43,721 bases of DNA from Stieleria tagensis (GCF_024129865.1 NZ_JAMYFE010000114.1:1-43721), one strand, 5' to 3'. Numbered from the stretch's first letter, positions 34,588 to 43,419 are shown. Program-made: numbers and translations. Notes: generated by a model from the sequence alone, not told the origin.

Positions 34588-35937
34588 ATGGATGCGGTGA
34601 CCAGTCTCCGCAACGACAGCAATGATCGGTCCGTCCCAGCTCGCTCGCGCGACTTGGGATGGTGGGGTGTGTTGCCGCCCATTTGCCGCCAATCTCAACG
34701 GTGGTGGTTGCCGCTTTCGGACACCGCCCTGGTGGCGCTCTCGCATGCGCTTGCGACGGGTCATGGAGATTGGCAGAAACCCTCGCCACCGGCGGTCAAA
34801 CGGGTGCTCACTGCGCTCGGTCAAGATCCGCCGCTATTGCTATTTGCACTGCTCCATTGGCCGGGCGACGATTTCGTCTCGGCGACCGAGTTGGCTGAAT
34901 GGTTGCTGGGTGCTGCGGCAGAATTATTTTCCGGCGGGCAATGGATCTTGTCGGCTCCCTCCATAACCGACCAGCAACAGCGTCAATGGTCGCGGTTGAT
35001 GGCGCGTAGTGGCTCGCTTGCGCCAAACCAATGGCTGCAGCACGCCGCGGACTGGTTGCAAGTGGCCGGTCCGGACGTCGATGCCGATTGGATCGCCAGT
35101 CTGCCAGCGGTGATTTGGGATGACCAGTTGGGCGCGACGGCCTCCAAAAACGACTGCGAAAACAGCGGCCCGATCGACGGCAGCGTTTTATTGCAACAAA
35201 TCGCTCGACTGCGGATGCGCGACCGAATCACCGAACACAGTCTGTCGGCGCTCGCGGAAAAACGAAAGAACGCCGCAGCCAAACAGCTGGCCTATGGGCT
35301 AAGCCACGAAATCAACAACCCGCTGGCCAACATTTCAGCTCGTGCGCAGCAATTGGCCCGCGACGAGAGCGATCCGGCTCGGTCGCGTTCGCTGGATCAA
35401 ATCGTCCAGCAGGTCTATCGGGCACACGAAATGATCGCCGGATTGATGTTTTTCGCCAATCCACCCACAGCCGAACTGGAAACGGTTGATTTAAATGGTT
35501 TGATCGACGAAGCGGCGGATGAATTTCGTCGGCTGGCCGATCAGGTCGACATTCGATTGTTCGACGAAACGCTGGTCCAGCCCGCGCTGGCGGTGGTGGA
35601 TCGCAACATGATGTTAGAAGCCGTCCGGGTGTTGGTCCGCAACGCAATGGAAGCGGTCGGCGGCGGGGGGACCGTGGTGATTTCGATTGAATCCTCAGTG
35701 GACCAGGCCGAAAATCCGCAGTGGTTGATTCATGTGGCCGACAGCGGTCCGGGGCTCAGTAGCGAAGCGACTCGCCACGCGTTTGATCCGTTTTACAGCG
35801 GTCGAGAGGCTGGCCGCGGGCTGGGTTTAGGGCTGTGCCGGGCTTATCGGGTGGCAAAACTGCATGACGCAACGATTCGGCTGTCCGCCGGGCTGGCCGG
35901 CTGCGTGGCCACGATCGCAATCAATCGCCCCCGGTAG
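34588..35937 (+). CDS. Cytoplasmic sensor histidine kinase
   Basis: The 449-residue kinase has no membrane helix or signal peptide, so it likely senses an intracellular cue. The phospho-acceptor His240 lies in GLSHEINNPLANI. An N box (LVRNAMEAVGG), G1 (HVADSGPGLSS) and G2 (GRGLGLGLCRAY) follow in the ATPase domain. The first 200 residues are helix-rich with many Trp residues (WWGVLPPICRQSQRWW, LLLFALLHWPGDD) and I do not recognise the domain. The ATG follows the stop of the response regulator with no gap, so the pair is one operon and probably one signalling system. Confidence 0.9.
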   Translation: MDAVTSLRNDSNDRSVPARSRDLGWWGVLPPICRQSQRWWLPLSDTALVALSHALATGHGDWQKPSPPAVKRVLTALGQDPPLLLFALLHWPGDDFVSATELAEWLLGAAAELFSGGQWILSAPSITDQQQRQWSRLMARSGSLAPNQWLQHAADWLQVAGPDVDADWIASLPAVIWDDQLGATASKNDCENSGPIDGSVLLQQIARLRMRDRITEHSLSALAEKRKNAAAKQLAYGLSHEINNPLANISARAQQLARDESDPARSRSLDQIVQQVYRAHEMIAGLMFFANPPTAELETVDLNGLIDEAADEFRRLADQVDIRLFDETLVQPALAVVDRNMMLEAVRVLVRNAMEAVGGGGTVVISIESSVDQAENPQWLIHVADSGPGLSSEATRHAFDPFYSGREAGRGLGLGLCRAYRVAKLHDATIRLSAGLAGCVATIAINRPR

Positions 35938-36007
35938 GCGCTCTTGGCAGCGATGGTCGATAATTCGATTGAATTATCCGATTGGTCGTTTTGAGATTCT
36001 CATCTTC

Positions 36008-37465
36008 ATGCTTGATTCTGCTTTGGAAGTGTTGCGGTTGCAGACCAGCGGCGAAGCATCCGCGGTCGAAATAGCCGAGCAGGCGATGGCCGCGATCGAA
36101 GCGTCGCAGCCGACACACAACGCCTACACCCATGTCGATCGCCAGGCAGCCATGGCGACGGCCAAGTCGGTTGACGCGCGCCGCGCGGCCGGCGAAACAC
36201 TAGGCCCCTTGGCCGGCGTTCCGGTGGCGGTCAAAGACGTGCTGTGCACCAACGACATGCCGACGACCTGTTCCTCGGAAATGCTGCGTGGCTTTCGTCC
36301 TCCCTACGACGCCACCGTGGTCGAAAAATTGCGTGCTGCCGACGCGGTGATCGTCGGCAAGACGAACATGGACGAATTTGCCATGGGCGCTAGCACTGAA
36401 ACCAGTGCGTTCGGGATCACCCGCAACCCCTGGGATCTGGAGCGAACGCCGGGCGGCAGCAGTGGTGGGGCCGTCGCGGCCGTTGCCGCCGGCACGGTTC
36501 CGCTAAGTTTGGGGACAGACACCGGCGGTTCGATCCGGCAACCGAGTGCGTTTTGCGGCGTGACGGGTTTGAAACCGACCTATGGCCGCGTCAGTCGCTA
36601 CGGGTTGGTGGCGTTTGCCAGCAGCCTGGACCAGGTCGGGCCGATCGCCTGGTCGGCGGCCGATTGTGCGTTGTTGATGAATGTGATCGCCGGATACGAG
36701 CCCCGCGATTCGACATCGTTGAACAAGGACGTCCCGGATTACACGGTCGCAACACAGTCGACGGATCTGCGCGGCATTCGAATCGGTGTCCTACGTGAAT
36801 CGATGCAGGCCGAAGGGATCGACCCGGCGGTTCAACAAGCCGTGGCTCATGCGATCGGTGTGTTTGCAGAGCTTGGTGCCGAGATCATCGATGTCGATCT
36901 ACCGCATCGCGAATACTGGGTGCCGACCTATTACGTGATCGCACCGAGCGAGGCCAGTAGCAACCTGTCGCGTTTCGACGGCGCACATTATGGCCATCGC
37001 GCCGACGGTGCCAGTGACTTGTTGTCGATGTATTGCCGCAGTCGTGCCGAAGGGTTCGGTGCCGAGGTGAAACGACGAATCATGGTCGGTACCTATGCAC
37101 TTAGCGAAGGCTATGCCGATGAATACTACAACAAAGCATTGAAGGTTCGCCGCTTGATTCGCGGCGACTACGACGCGGCATTCTCCCAGGTCGATCTATT
37201 GCTCGGACCGGTCACACCGACGCCGGCTTTTCGGTTGGGGGACAAAATCGACGACCCGATCCAAATGTATCTGTGTGATCTGTTCACCGTTGGTGCGAAC
37301 CTGGCAGGCGTGCCGGCGCTTTCATTGCCGGGTGGGTTTGATCCCTCGGGTTTGCCGATCGGGATCCAATTGCAAGCGCCGACATTGGAGGAGAGCCGCT
37401 TGTTTTTTGCCGGTTCGGCATTCCAATCGCTAACCGACTATCACACCAAACGACCGAATCAATAA
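36008..37465 (+). CDS. gatA: Aspartyl/glutamyl-tRNA amidotransferase subunit A
   Basis: GatA releases ammonia from glutamine for the transamidation of Glu-tRNA(Gln) or Asp-tRNA(Asn). The 485-residue protein shows the amidase Ser-cisSer-Lys triad: Lys76 (VAVKDVL), Ser151 (GGSSGG) and Ser175 (DTGGSIRQPS). The frame stays open upstream to 35864, but that extension overlaps the histidine kinase end and has no family likeness; the ATG at 36008 gives the usual MLDSALEVLRL start. It lies 4 bp before gatB. gatC is not found beside it and must be elsewhere. Confidence 0.96.
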   Translation: MLDSALEVLRLQTSGEASAVEIAEQAMAAIEASQPTHNAYTHVDRQAAMATAKSVDARRAAGETLGPLAGVPVAVKDVLCTNDMPTTCSSEMLRGFRPPYDATVVEKLRAADAVIVGKTNMDEFAMGASTETSAFGITRNPWDLERTPGGSSGGAVAAVAAGTVPLSLGTDTGGSIRQPSAFCGVTGLKPTYGRVSRYGLVAFASSLDQVGPIAWSAADCALLMNVIAGYEPRDSTSLNKDVPDYTVATQSTDLRGIRIGVLRESMQAEGIDPAVQQAVAHAIGVFAELGAEIIDVDLPHREYWVPTYYVIAPSEASSNLSRFDGAHYGHRADGASDLLSMYCRSRAEGFGAEVKRRIMVGTYALSEGYADEYYNKALKVRRLIRGDYDAAFSQVDLLLGPVTPTPAFRLGDKIDDPIQMYLCDLFTVGANLAGVPALSLPGGFDPSGLPIGIQLQAPTLEESRLFFAGSAFQSLTDYHTKRPNQ

Positions 37466-37469
37466 CTCG

Positions 37470-38942
37470 ATGACACAGCTACCTACGACGACGATCATCG
37501 GATTGGAAGTCCACGTTCAACTGAAAACAGCAACCAAGTTGTTTTGTGGTTGCAGCACTCAATTCGGAAGTCCGCCCAACACCCAGGTTTGTCCGGTTTG
37601 TCTGGGCCTGCCGGGTGCCCTGCCGGTGCTGAATGAACACGCGATCGAGCTGGCGATTCGCGCCGGATTGTCGATCAACTGCAGCATTCCACCACTGACA
37701 AAATGGGATCGCAAGCAATACTTCTATCCCGATTTACCCAAGGGCTACCAGATCAGCCAGTTTGATCTACCGATCTGTGCGGATGGCTGTTTGCAAATCG
37801 CCGATCCCGCCAATCCCGATGCGACTCGAAAGATCGGCATCACCCGCGCCCACCTGGAGGAAGACGCCGGCAAGAGCATGCATGACGAAGTCGCCGGGCG
37901 TGGTGACACACGGATCGATCTGAACCGCTGCGGGACACCGCTGCTGGAAATCGTTAGCGAACCCGACATGCGGACCGCCGAAGAGGCGCTGGCATATTTA
38001 ACCAAGCTGAAAGAGACGATGACGCACTTGGGCGTTTCGGATTGTGAAATGCAGGAAGGCAGTTTGCGAGTCGATGCTAACGTCAACTTACACATCGATA
38101 AACACGGTGAGAAATTTATCACGCCGATCGTCGAAGTGAAAAACATGAACAGCTTTCGCAGCGTTGTCGGCGCAATTCATTTTGAAGCCCAACGCCAGTA
38201 CGCCGAATGGGAACAGACCGGCGACACGATTGAAACGCGAGGCAAGCGAACGTTCGGCTGGAATGATGCCAAAGAAGTCACTGAACCCCAGCGGGAGAAA
38301 GAGGAATCGGCGGACTATCGGTATTTCCCCTGCCCGGATTTATTGCCGGTGCGAATTTCCCGCGAACAAGTCGACGCGATTCGGCAAACACTGGGCGAAT
38401 CACCCCAGGCCGCTCGAGAGCGATTGCCCGTTCAATATGGCATCAAACCCTATGACGCGGATGTGATCGTGTCCCAAGGCCGCGCGATGGTCGACTACTT
38501 TGATGCGGCCGCGCTGAAGTGTGGCGATGGAAAACGGACCAGCAGTTGGATCCAACAGGACGTCATGCGGACCTTGAAAGAGCAGGGCGGTGACATCGAA
38601 TCATTTGGCGTCACCGCCGACCAGTTGGGAGAAATTCTTTCCCAAGTCATTGCCGGTGATTTGACCAATGATCGTGCCCGCGACGTGTTCCGTCATCTGT
38701 GTGAACAGGGCGGATCGGTCGCTGATGCGATTGCCGCGCTGGGGATCGAAGCCGTCGACAACAGCGAAATCGAAGCCTTGGTCAAAGATCTCTTGGCAGC
38801 GAACCCCAAAATCGTGGACGATGTGAAGAACGGAAACGAAAAAGCGGTGGGGGCGTTGATTGGTCAAGCACGCAAACAAAATCCCAACGCCAGCCCACAA
38901 CTGGTACGCGAAACCGCGTTGCAGTTGATTGCTAACATGTAG
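37470..38942 (+). CDS. gatB: Aspartyl/glutamyl-tRNA amidotransferase subunit B
   Basis: GatB activates the misacylated tRNA by phosphorylation and receives ammonia from GatA. The 490-residue length is usual. Family landmarks are GLEVHVQLKTATKLFCGCS with clustered cysteines and CPVCLGLPGALPVLN near the N terminus (zinc site), DLPKGYQISQFD, HLEEDAGKS and SEPDMRTAEEA. The C-terminal YqeY-like tail ends in NPKIVDDVKNGNEKAVGALIGQ, as in GatB. It begins 4 bp after gatA and is followed by a repeat. Confidence 0.97.
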   Translation: MTQLPTTTIIGLEVHVQLKTATKLFCGCSTQFGSPPNTQVCPVCLGLPGALPVLNEHAIELAIRAGLSINCSIPPLTKWDRKQYFYPDLPKGYQISQFDLPICADGCLQIADPANPDATRKIGITRAHLEEDAGKSMHDEVAGRGDTRIDLNRCGTPLLEIVSEPDMRTAEEALAYLTKLKETMTHLGVSDCEMQEGSLRVDANVNLHIDKHGEKFITPIVEVKNMNSFRSVVGAIHFEAQRQYAEWEQTGDTIETRGKRTFGWNDAKEVTEPQREKEESADYRYFPCPDLLPVRISREQVDAIRQTLGESPQAARERLPVQYGIKPYDADVIVSQGRAMVDYFDAAALKCGDGKRTSSWIQQDVMRTLKEQGGDIESFGVTADQLGEILSQVIAGDLTNDRARDVFRHLCEQGGSVADAIAALGIEAVDNSEIEALVKDLLAANPKIVDDVKNGNEKAVGALIGQARKQNPNASPQLVRETALQLIANM

Positions 38943-38955
38943 TCATGCTGGTGGC

Positions 38956-39057
38956 TTTTGAAGTTGCGCTTTTGCGTGGGGCATTGTTTTTTGGTAACCC
39001 GAAGCGTCAGCGAGGGATCCCGTTAACACCCTCAATCCCTCGCTCACCCGTCGCGTT
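38956..39057 (+). repeat. Family A palindromic repeat, truncated copy 3
   Basis: It starts with CTTTTGAAGTTGCGCTTTTG, followed by an inner stem (CCCGAAGCGTCAGCGAGGGA, loop with GTTAACACCCTCA, then ATCCCTCGCTCACCCGTCGC). The right outer arm is missing. Loop orientation is the same as in the copy at 41439-41579. It follows the gatB stop by about 14 bp and may help to end transcription. Confidence 0.75.
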
Positions 39058-39168
39058 TCCGATCGAAGCAGAGCTTCCAAACTGTCAATCTGGGGAGGGT
39101 CGCAGTGCATTGCGTGCTCGATTCCGACCCGTTCCATTTCCAAGTGAAACCGAATCAACGCGAGTCGC

Positions 39169-39627
39169 ATGGACCAGCAATCACCGCAACGTGGCCGCGA
39201 TCCGCTGTTCGGATTGATTTTGATCGGCATCGTCGTTGTCGTCATTTGGTTGATGTTGATGCCCTGTTTTCCAGGGCTGGCTGCTGTGACACTGCGACGG
39301 TTTCAGTTACGCACCGATTCGTTTCCGCTGTGGGCGATTCAGGCTCCCGTCCCGTCGATGTACAACTTCGGCAACCGTTACGAAGTTCGCAAGATTCCCG
39401 AGGGTCTATTGGAACCGATCTTGCCGCCGCCACCCCCGCGTTACATCAATCACTTTCCCACCCGGGCGATGACCTTTGCATTCGGCCGCTACGTTCATTT
39501 GCATGATGGCAGCGACCGCTGGATCACATTTTGGTCTTCGTATCGCGGCCAAACTTTGGAGACAAAGGTCCATTTGAAACCGGTCGGGGAAGGCCGATTC
39601 GAGTGGCTGGTGGAGGGACGCGAGTGA
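39169..39627 (+). CDS. Small single-span membrane protein of unknown function
   Basis: The 152-residue protein has one strong membrane helix (about 15-35, LFGLILIGIVVVVIWLMLM) and a soluble part with a Pro-rich turn (LPPPPPRY), an FPTRAMTFAFGRYVHLHDG segment and RWITFWSSYRG. I do not recognise a family. Its TGA overlaps the GTG of the next gene, so the two are an operon and their products may interact. It follows the repeat after gatB. Confidence 0.7.
   Translation: MDQQSPQRGRDPLFGLILIGIVVVVIWLMLMPCFPGLAAVTLRRFQLRTDSFPLWAIQAPVPSMYNFGNRYEVRKIPEGLLEPILPPPPPRYINHFPTRAMTFAFGRYVHLHDGSDRWITFWSSYRGQTLETKVHLKPVGEGRFEWLVEGRE
39612..39617 (+). promoter_or_regulatory. Shine-Dalgarno site deciding a GTG start
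   Basis: GGAGGG lies six bases before the GTG at 39624, inside the end of the upstream gene. It argues that the polytopic protein starts at this GTG rather than at the far upstream end of its open frame. Confidence 0.65.
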
Positions 39628-40481
39628 GCGACCAAGTTTGTGAAGTCAGCCCCATCGTGGCAGACGATGACAATTCATTGCCTGTACCGGGCAGCGGCCG
39701 AGTGCTGTCGGCCTATCTGGTCGTCCAGGTCTGTCTGTTTCTGGGTTTGGTTTGGAAGTGGTGGTATTTCCAGCAAGCGGATCAGATCTATCAACAGATC
39801 TCGATTTCAGATTCGTTTTTTCCCGATTGGTTAGAATCGCCGCGGGTGGTCCGCTGGGCATATTTGGGTTCCTTGGCCGGTATCATTCTTGGTGTGCTGG
39901 GGATGTTGCCGTGGATTCGCCAGGTCTGTGCCGCGGTGGTGATTGCCACGCTGGGTGTATTGTTGGTGCACCAGGCCAGTTACAACGACATGACGTTTGC
40001 GACCAGTTTGTGGGTGGCGATCTGGACGTTCTGGTTCAGCACGCGCATGGAGCGAGATGAGCCTGCGTTTTTATTGCGCCGCGGGGCTTTTCTGGCGCGG
40101 GTGATCGGTTCGATGATTCTGCTAGGCGGTGCGGTCGGCAAATGGACGCCGGAGTACTGGTCGGGGGATGTGTTTTACGACATCTACTTTCGCGATCGCG
40201 ACTATTGGGTGTTCAACTATTTGCGAGAGCACACCCAGCCGGAAACCTTGCGAACGATGGCCACTTGGTACAGCCGCAAAGTGATTGTTGTTGAAACGGT
40301 TGTCGGTCTGGGGATGTGGTTGTTGCCAGCCAAGATCGCCGCCGCAGTCGGGGTGACGATCTTTTTTTCGATCGCGTTCTTTTCGAACAACCTGCTGTTT
40401 TCAGTACTCTGGTGCCTAGTGGGTTTGTCAGCGGTTGGTTTTTTCGTGATCCGACAACCGGCGGCGGAACAGACGCAGTGA
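39624..40481 (+). CDS. Polytopic membrane protein, possibly HTTM-like
   Basis: The 285-residue product has about six to eight membrane helices, beginning with VLSAYLVVQVCLFLGLVW and ending with LLFSVLWCLVGLSAVGFFVI. A stretch between them (GKWTPEYWSGDVFYDIYF and the following YLREH...YSRKVIVVE) recalls HTTM/vitamin-K-carboxylase-like membrane domains, but this is a weak likeness. The GTG start overlaps the previous stop by 4 bp and has a good Shine-Dalgarno site; the longer open frame from 39531 is rejected. It converges with the TIM-barrel gene with 14 bp between stops. Confidence 0.72.
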   Translation: MSDQVCEVSPIVADDDNSLPVPGSGRVLSAYLVVQVCLFLGLVWKWWYFQQADQIYQQISISDSFFPDWLESPRVVRWAYLGSLAGIILGVLGMLPWIRQVCAAVVIATLGVLLVHQASYNDMTFATSLWVAIWTFWFSTRMERDEPAFLLRRGAFLARVIGSMILLGGAVGKWTPEYWSGDVFYDIYFRDRDYWVFNYLREHTQPETLRTMATWYSRKVIVVETVVGLGMWLLPAKIAAAVGVTIFFSIAFFSNNLLFSVLWCLVGLSAVGFFVIRQPAAEQTQ

Positions 40482-40495
40482 TGGCAGCCGAGAGG

Positions 40496-41395
40496 TCAGT
40501 CTTGATTCATCATCTTGCGCAGGACTTGTAGATCGGTTTTGATCGCGGCAAGGTGTTCAGGGACAAGCTTGGGGTCGCGATGATCGATGTATTCTTCGTG
40601 CAACGAGATCGGGCCGTCGAAGTCGGATTCGGCCAGCATTTTGAAAAACGCTTTGTCGACCAGCCCTTCACCAAGCGGCGTGTTGGTTAGCTTGCTACCC
40701 TCCCAGTCAAAGTCTTTGACATAGACGGTGTCGATATGGTCGCGGATCATGCGGAACGTCGTCGGCCAACTCGTCCCGCCTTCGGCCGTGGCATGACGGA
40801 TGTCATAGGCCATGCCAATGTCCGTCGGCGCGATGCCTTTTAGTACGCGAGCCAAGTCCCAGATCGGGGCGCCCATGTATTTGTTACCGGCATGGTTCTG
40901 GTACAGCCCGGTGATCCCGTAGTCGTGGTTGAGGGCGGCGAGTTCGCTGAACTGCCCCCGCCAAGCGTCGATCTGGTCATCGATCGGTTTTTTCGGATCG
41001 TAATGGACGTATTTCATTCGGTAGCGTTTGATCCCCAGTGTCGCGGCCGTTCGTATCACGCGTTTGGTCAACGGATCGGTGGCATCGTTAACGTCGGAGG
41101 CCATCACGGTGACCTGCAAGTCGCGCTTGGCTAACGCTTCCACCAGCTTTGGCAACTGCTGTTCAACTTGATCCGGGTCGACATGCCCGCCCGGACGCAC
41201 CGGCGCTTCGATGCCATCAAAACCGAGCGCTGCAATCTGCTCGGCCAATTCATCATAGGACAGCGAATTGAACGGTTTCGTGAACACGCAGATCGGGTTC
41301 TTGGTGGACGTTTCTGCGGCACAGGCCACGGCCGGCTGCAAAGATGCGGCGGCGAGAGTGGCGGCCGAGGTGGCGAGGAATTGGCGTCGTTGCAT
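40496..41395 (-). CDS. Tat-exported sugar phosphate isomerase/epimerase-like TIM-barrel protein
   Basis: The 299-residue product has a twin-arginine signal (MQRRQFLATSAATLAAASLQ) and then an AP-endonuclease-2-type TIM barrel found in xylose-isomerase-like sugar epimerases. The first strand ICVFTKPF, then LGFDGIEAPVRPGGH, and late segments IGMAYDIRHA, VKDFDW and LHEEYIDH, place the expected metal-binding acidic and His residues at strand ends. Many planctomycete copies are exported and linked to sugar catabolism; the substrate here is not known. It is followed upstream (41396-41687) by a repeat-bearing gap. Confidence 0.87.
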   Translation of the reverse strand: MQRRQFLATSAATLAAASLQPAVACAAETSTKNPICVFTKPFNSLSYDELAEQIAALGFDGIEAPVRPGGHVDPDQVEQQLPKLVEALAKRDLQVTVMASDVNDATDPLTKRVIRTAATLGIKRYRMKYVHYDPKKPIDDQIDAWRGQFSELAALNHDYGITGLYQNHAGNKYMGAPIWDLARVLKGIAPTDIGMAYDIRHATAEGGTSWPTTFRMIRDHIDTVYVKDFDWEGSKLTNTPLGEGLVDKAFFKMLAESDFDGPISLHEEYIDHRDPKLVPEHLAAIKTDLQVLRKMMNQD

Positions 41396-41438
41396 GGGGT
41401 AAGATTTGCGGTGGGTGGGGGATTGCGTCTAGGCTGTA

Positions 41439-41579
41439 GTTTAACTTTTGAAGTTGCGCGTTTGCGTGAGGCATAGGTCTTTGGTAACCCGACGCGTCCG
41501 CGAGGGATCACGTCAACACCCTAAATCCCTCGCTGACGCGTCGGGTTGTGATGAAACGCACGACTTCAAAAAGTTTAAC
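41439..41579 (+). repeat. Family A palindromic repeat, full copy 4
   Basis: This is the most complete copy. Outer arms are GTTTAACTTTTGAAG (41439-41453) and CTTCAAAAAGTTTAAC (41564-41579), near-perfect inverted repeats. The inner stem (41488-41508 with 41525-41545) matches over 20 of 21 bases around CCCGACGCGT. The loop reads CACGTCAACACCCTAA. It lies between the Tat-exported TIM-barrel gene and the radical SAM gene and has no coding content. Confidence 0.85.
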
Positions 41580-41687
41580 CGATCCGCAGTTTAACCGGTC
41601 CGCACCGGGGGACAGTGGCATCGGGCTGTAGAATCGAGTGTGAATTTAGGCGGTGGACTTCAACGGCGGTCAGTGGAGCGTGTGAGG

Positions 41688-42752
41688 ATGCAAACACAGT
41701 GGTACCAGCCAACCGATCAGGGGCGAATTCTCTGTCAGCTTTGCCCCCGCGCGTGCCATTTGAATGATGGCGATCGCGGCTTTTGTTTTGTCCGCCAGAA
41801 CATCGGCGGTCAGATGGTGCTGGACACCTACGGCAAGAGCACCGGGTTCTGCATCGATCCGATTGAAAAGAAACCGCTGAACCATTTCTTACCCGGCACA
41901 CCGGTGCTTAGTTTTGGCACCGCCGGGTGCAATCTGGGCTGCAAGTTTTGTCAGAATTGGGACATCTCTAAAAGTCGCGAGGTGGCGCGGTTAAGCGACC
42001 GAGCCAGCCCCGAACAGATCGCCAACGCAGCCCAGCAATCGGGTTGTCGCAGTGTGGCGTTCACCTACAACGACCCGGTGATTTGGGCCGAGTATGCGCT
42101 CGACACCGCAGCGGCCTGTCGCCAGCTGGGAATTCGCTCGGTCGCCGTGACCGCCGGCTACATCACGCCTCAGGCACGGGGTGATTTTTTTGCCGGCATG
42201 GATGCGGCCAACATCGATTTAAAAGCGTTCACCGAAGACTTCTATTTCAAACTGACCAGTTCTCATTTGCAGCCCGTTTTGGACACGATCGAGTATGTCT
42301 GCAATCAGACCGATTGTTGGGTCGAGCTAACGAATTTGATGATTCCTGATGCCAATGACTCGGCGGCTGAAATCACGCAAATGTGTGAGTGGATTCTGAC
42401 GCATGTTGGCCCCAATGTACCGCTGCACTTCACCGCCTTTCATCCCGATTTTCGAATGACCGATCGCAATCGTACTGACCCCGGGTCGCTACAGATGGCG
42501 TACAACATCGCGCGCCAGTGTGGGTTGAACTATGTGTATCTGGGCAACGTGCATGATGTCGCGCGGCAGAGCACCTATTGCCATCACTGTGGCGAGTTGT
42601 TGATACAACGTGATTGGCATCAGTTGGGGGTCTATGCTATGTCCGGGAATCAGTGCGCAAGTTGCCACGAAACAATCCCTGGTGTTTTTGAATCCAGTCC
42701 GGGGAACTGGGGCGCGCGCCGCCAACCGGTTCAGATCGTCACGTTGACGTGA
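41688..42752 (+). CDS. AmmeMemoRadiSam system radical SAM enzyme
   Basis: The 354-residue product belongs to the radical SAM enzymes of the AmmeMemoRadiSam system, which usually go with AMMECR1 and Memo-like proteins. The SAM cluster is CNLGCKFC at 81-88. The N terminus has a Cys set typical of the family (CQLCPRACHL, Cys16, 19, 23, and Cys33), and the C terminus holds a likely zinc site (YCHHCG and CASCHE). The middle TAGYITPQARGDFFAGMDAANIDLKAFTEDFY matches the family. The open frame extends to a GTG at 41640; the ATG at 41688 gives the usual start. No AMMECR1 or Memo gene is seen in this window. Confidence 0.9.
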   Translation: MQTQWYQPTDQGRILCQLCPRACHLNDGDRGFCFVRQNIGGQMVLDTYGKSTGFCIDPIEKKPLNHFLPGTPVLSFGTAGCNLGCKFCQNWDISKSREVARLSDRASPEQIANAAQQSGCRSVAFTYNDPVIWAEYALDTAAACRQLGIRSVAVTAGYITPQARGDFFAGMDAANIDLKAFTEDFYFKLTSSHLQPVLDTIEYVCNQTDCWVELTNLMIPDANDSAAEITQMCEWILTHVGPNVPLHFTAFHPDFRMTDRNRTDPGSLQMAYNIARQCGLNYVYLGNVHDVARQSTYCHHCGELLIQRDWHQLGVYAMSGNQCASCHETIPGVFESSPGNWGARRQPVQIVTLT

Positions 42753-42833
42753 ACCGCGAATCTAAAAAACTCCAAACGCCGAAATGGAACGTGATTGACC
42801 GGCGCAGTCTGACGTTCTCACCACACCGCAGCC

Positions 42834-43367
42834 ATGCAGACTCCATCGACATCTTCCACGATCTATCATCTTGAGATGCTTGATCCGCGGGCCTTCTGTC
42901 GGAACGGCGGACCGCCGGGATTTGAAGTGGAACCGGTTGCACCGCCGGATGAAAAACTGAATCGCAGTTTCTATCGCGCGGTCGGGGCGCAGTGGCAATG
43001 GACCGATCGACTGGGTTGGTCTGACGCCGATTGGCACCAGTACGTTCATCGCGACGAATTGAAGACTTGGATCGGCCGTTTGGATGGCCAACCGGCCGGC
43101 TATTTTGAATTGGAATCGCAGTGCGACGGCAATCTCGAAATTGTCTACTTTGGACTGCTACCGGATTTCATCGGTCGAGGCCTTGGAGGACCGTTGCTGT
43201 CGGCAGCCATTGCGTGCGCCTGGGATGTCCCGGGGACTTGGCGCGTGTGGGTGCACACCTGCAGCGAAGATCACCAAAACGCACTTGAGAATTACCGCAA
43301 GCGTGGATTCGAAATTTTCAAGACCGAGCGGGTTCAAAAGTTCATTCGATCGCCGTCTGTCGATTGA
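42834..43367 (+). CDS. GNAT family N-acetyltransferase
   Basis: The 177-residue protein shows a GNAT fold. The acetyl-CoA loop is FIGRGLGGPLLSAAI, with the preceding strand LEIVYFGLLPD. WRVWVHTCSEDHQNALENYRKRGFEIF gives the usual fourth motif, with ALENYRKRGF as the motif B helix. The substrate is not identifiable. It follows the radical SAM gene by 81 bp in the same direction and is the last gene of the window. Confidence 0.87.
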   Translation: MQTPSTSSTIYHLEMLDPRAFCRNGGPPGFEVEPVAPPDEKLNRSFYRAVGAQWQWTDRLGWSDADWHQYVHRDELKTWIGRLDGQPAGYFELESQCDGNLEIVYFGLLPDFIGRGLGGPLLSAAIACAWDVPGTWRVWVHTCSEDHQNALENYRKRGFEIFKTERVQKFIRSPSVD

Positions 43368-43419
43368 CCCGCTGCGCAGCGCGAGCAAGGGATGCCAGTG
43401 ATCCACTTCGTGACGCGGT

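Noticed and set aside
35864-36007. Upstream extension of GatA
   Set aside because: It overlaps the end of the histidine kinase and has no likeness to GatA.
39531-39623. Upstream extension of the polytopic membrane protein
   Set aside because: It overlaps the previous gene; a GTG with a strong Shine-Dalgarno site lies at 39624.
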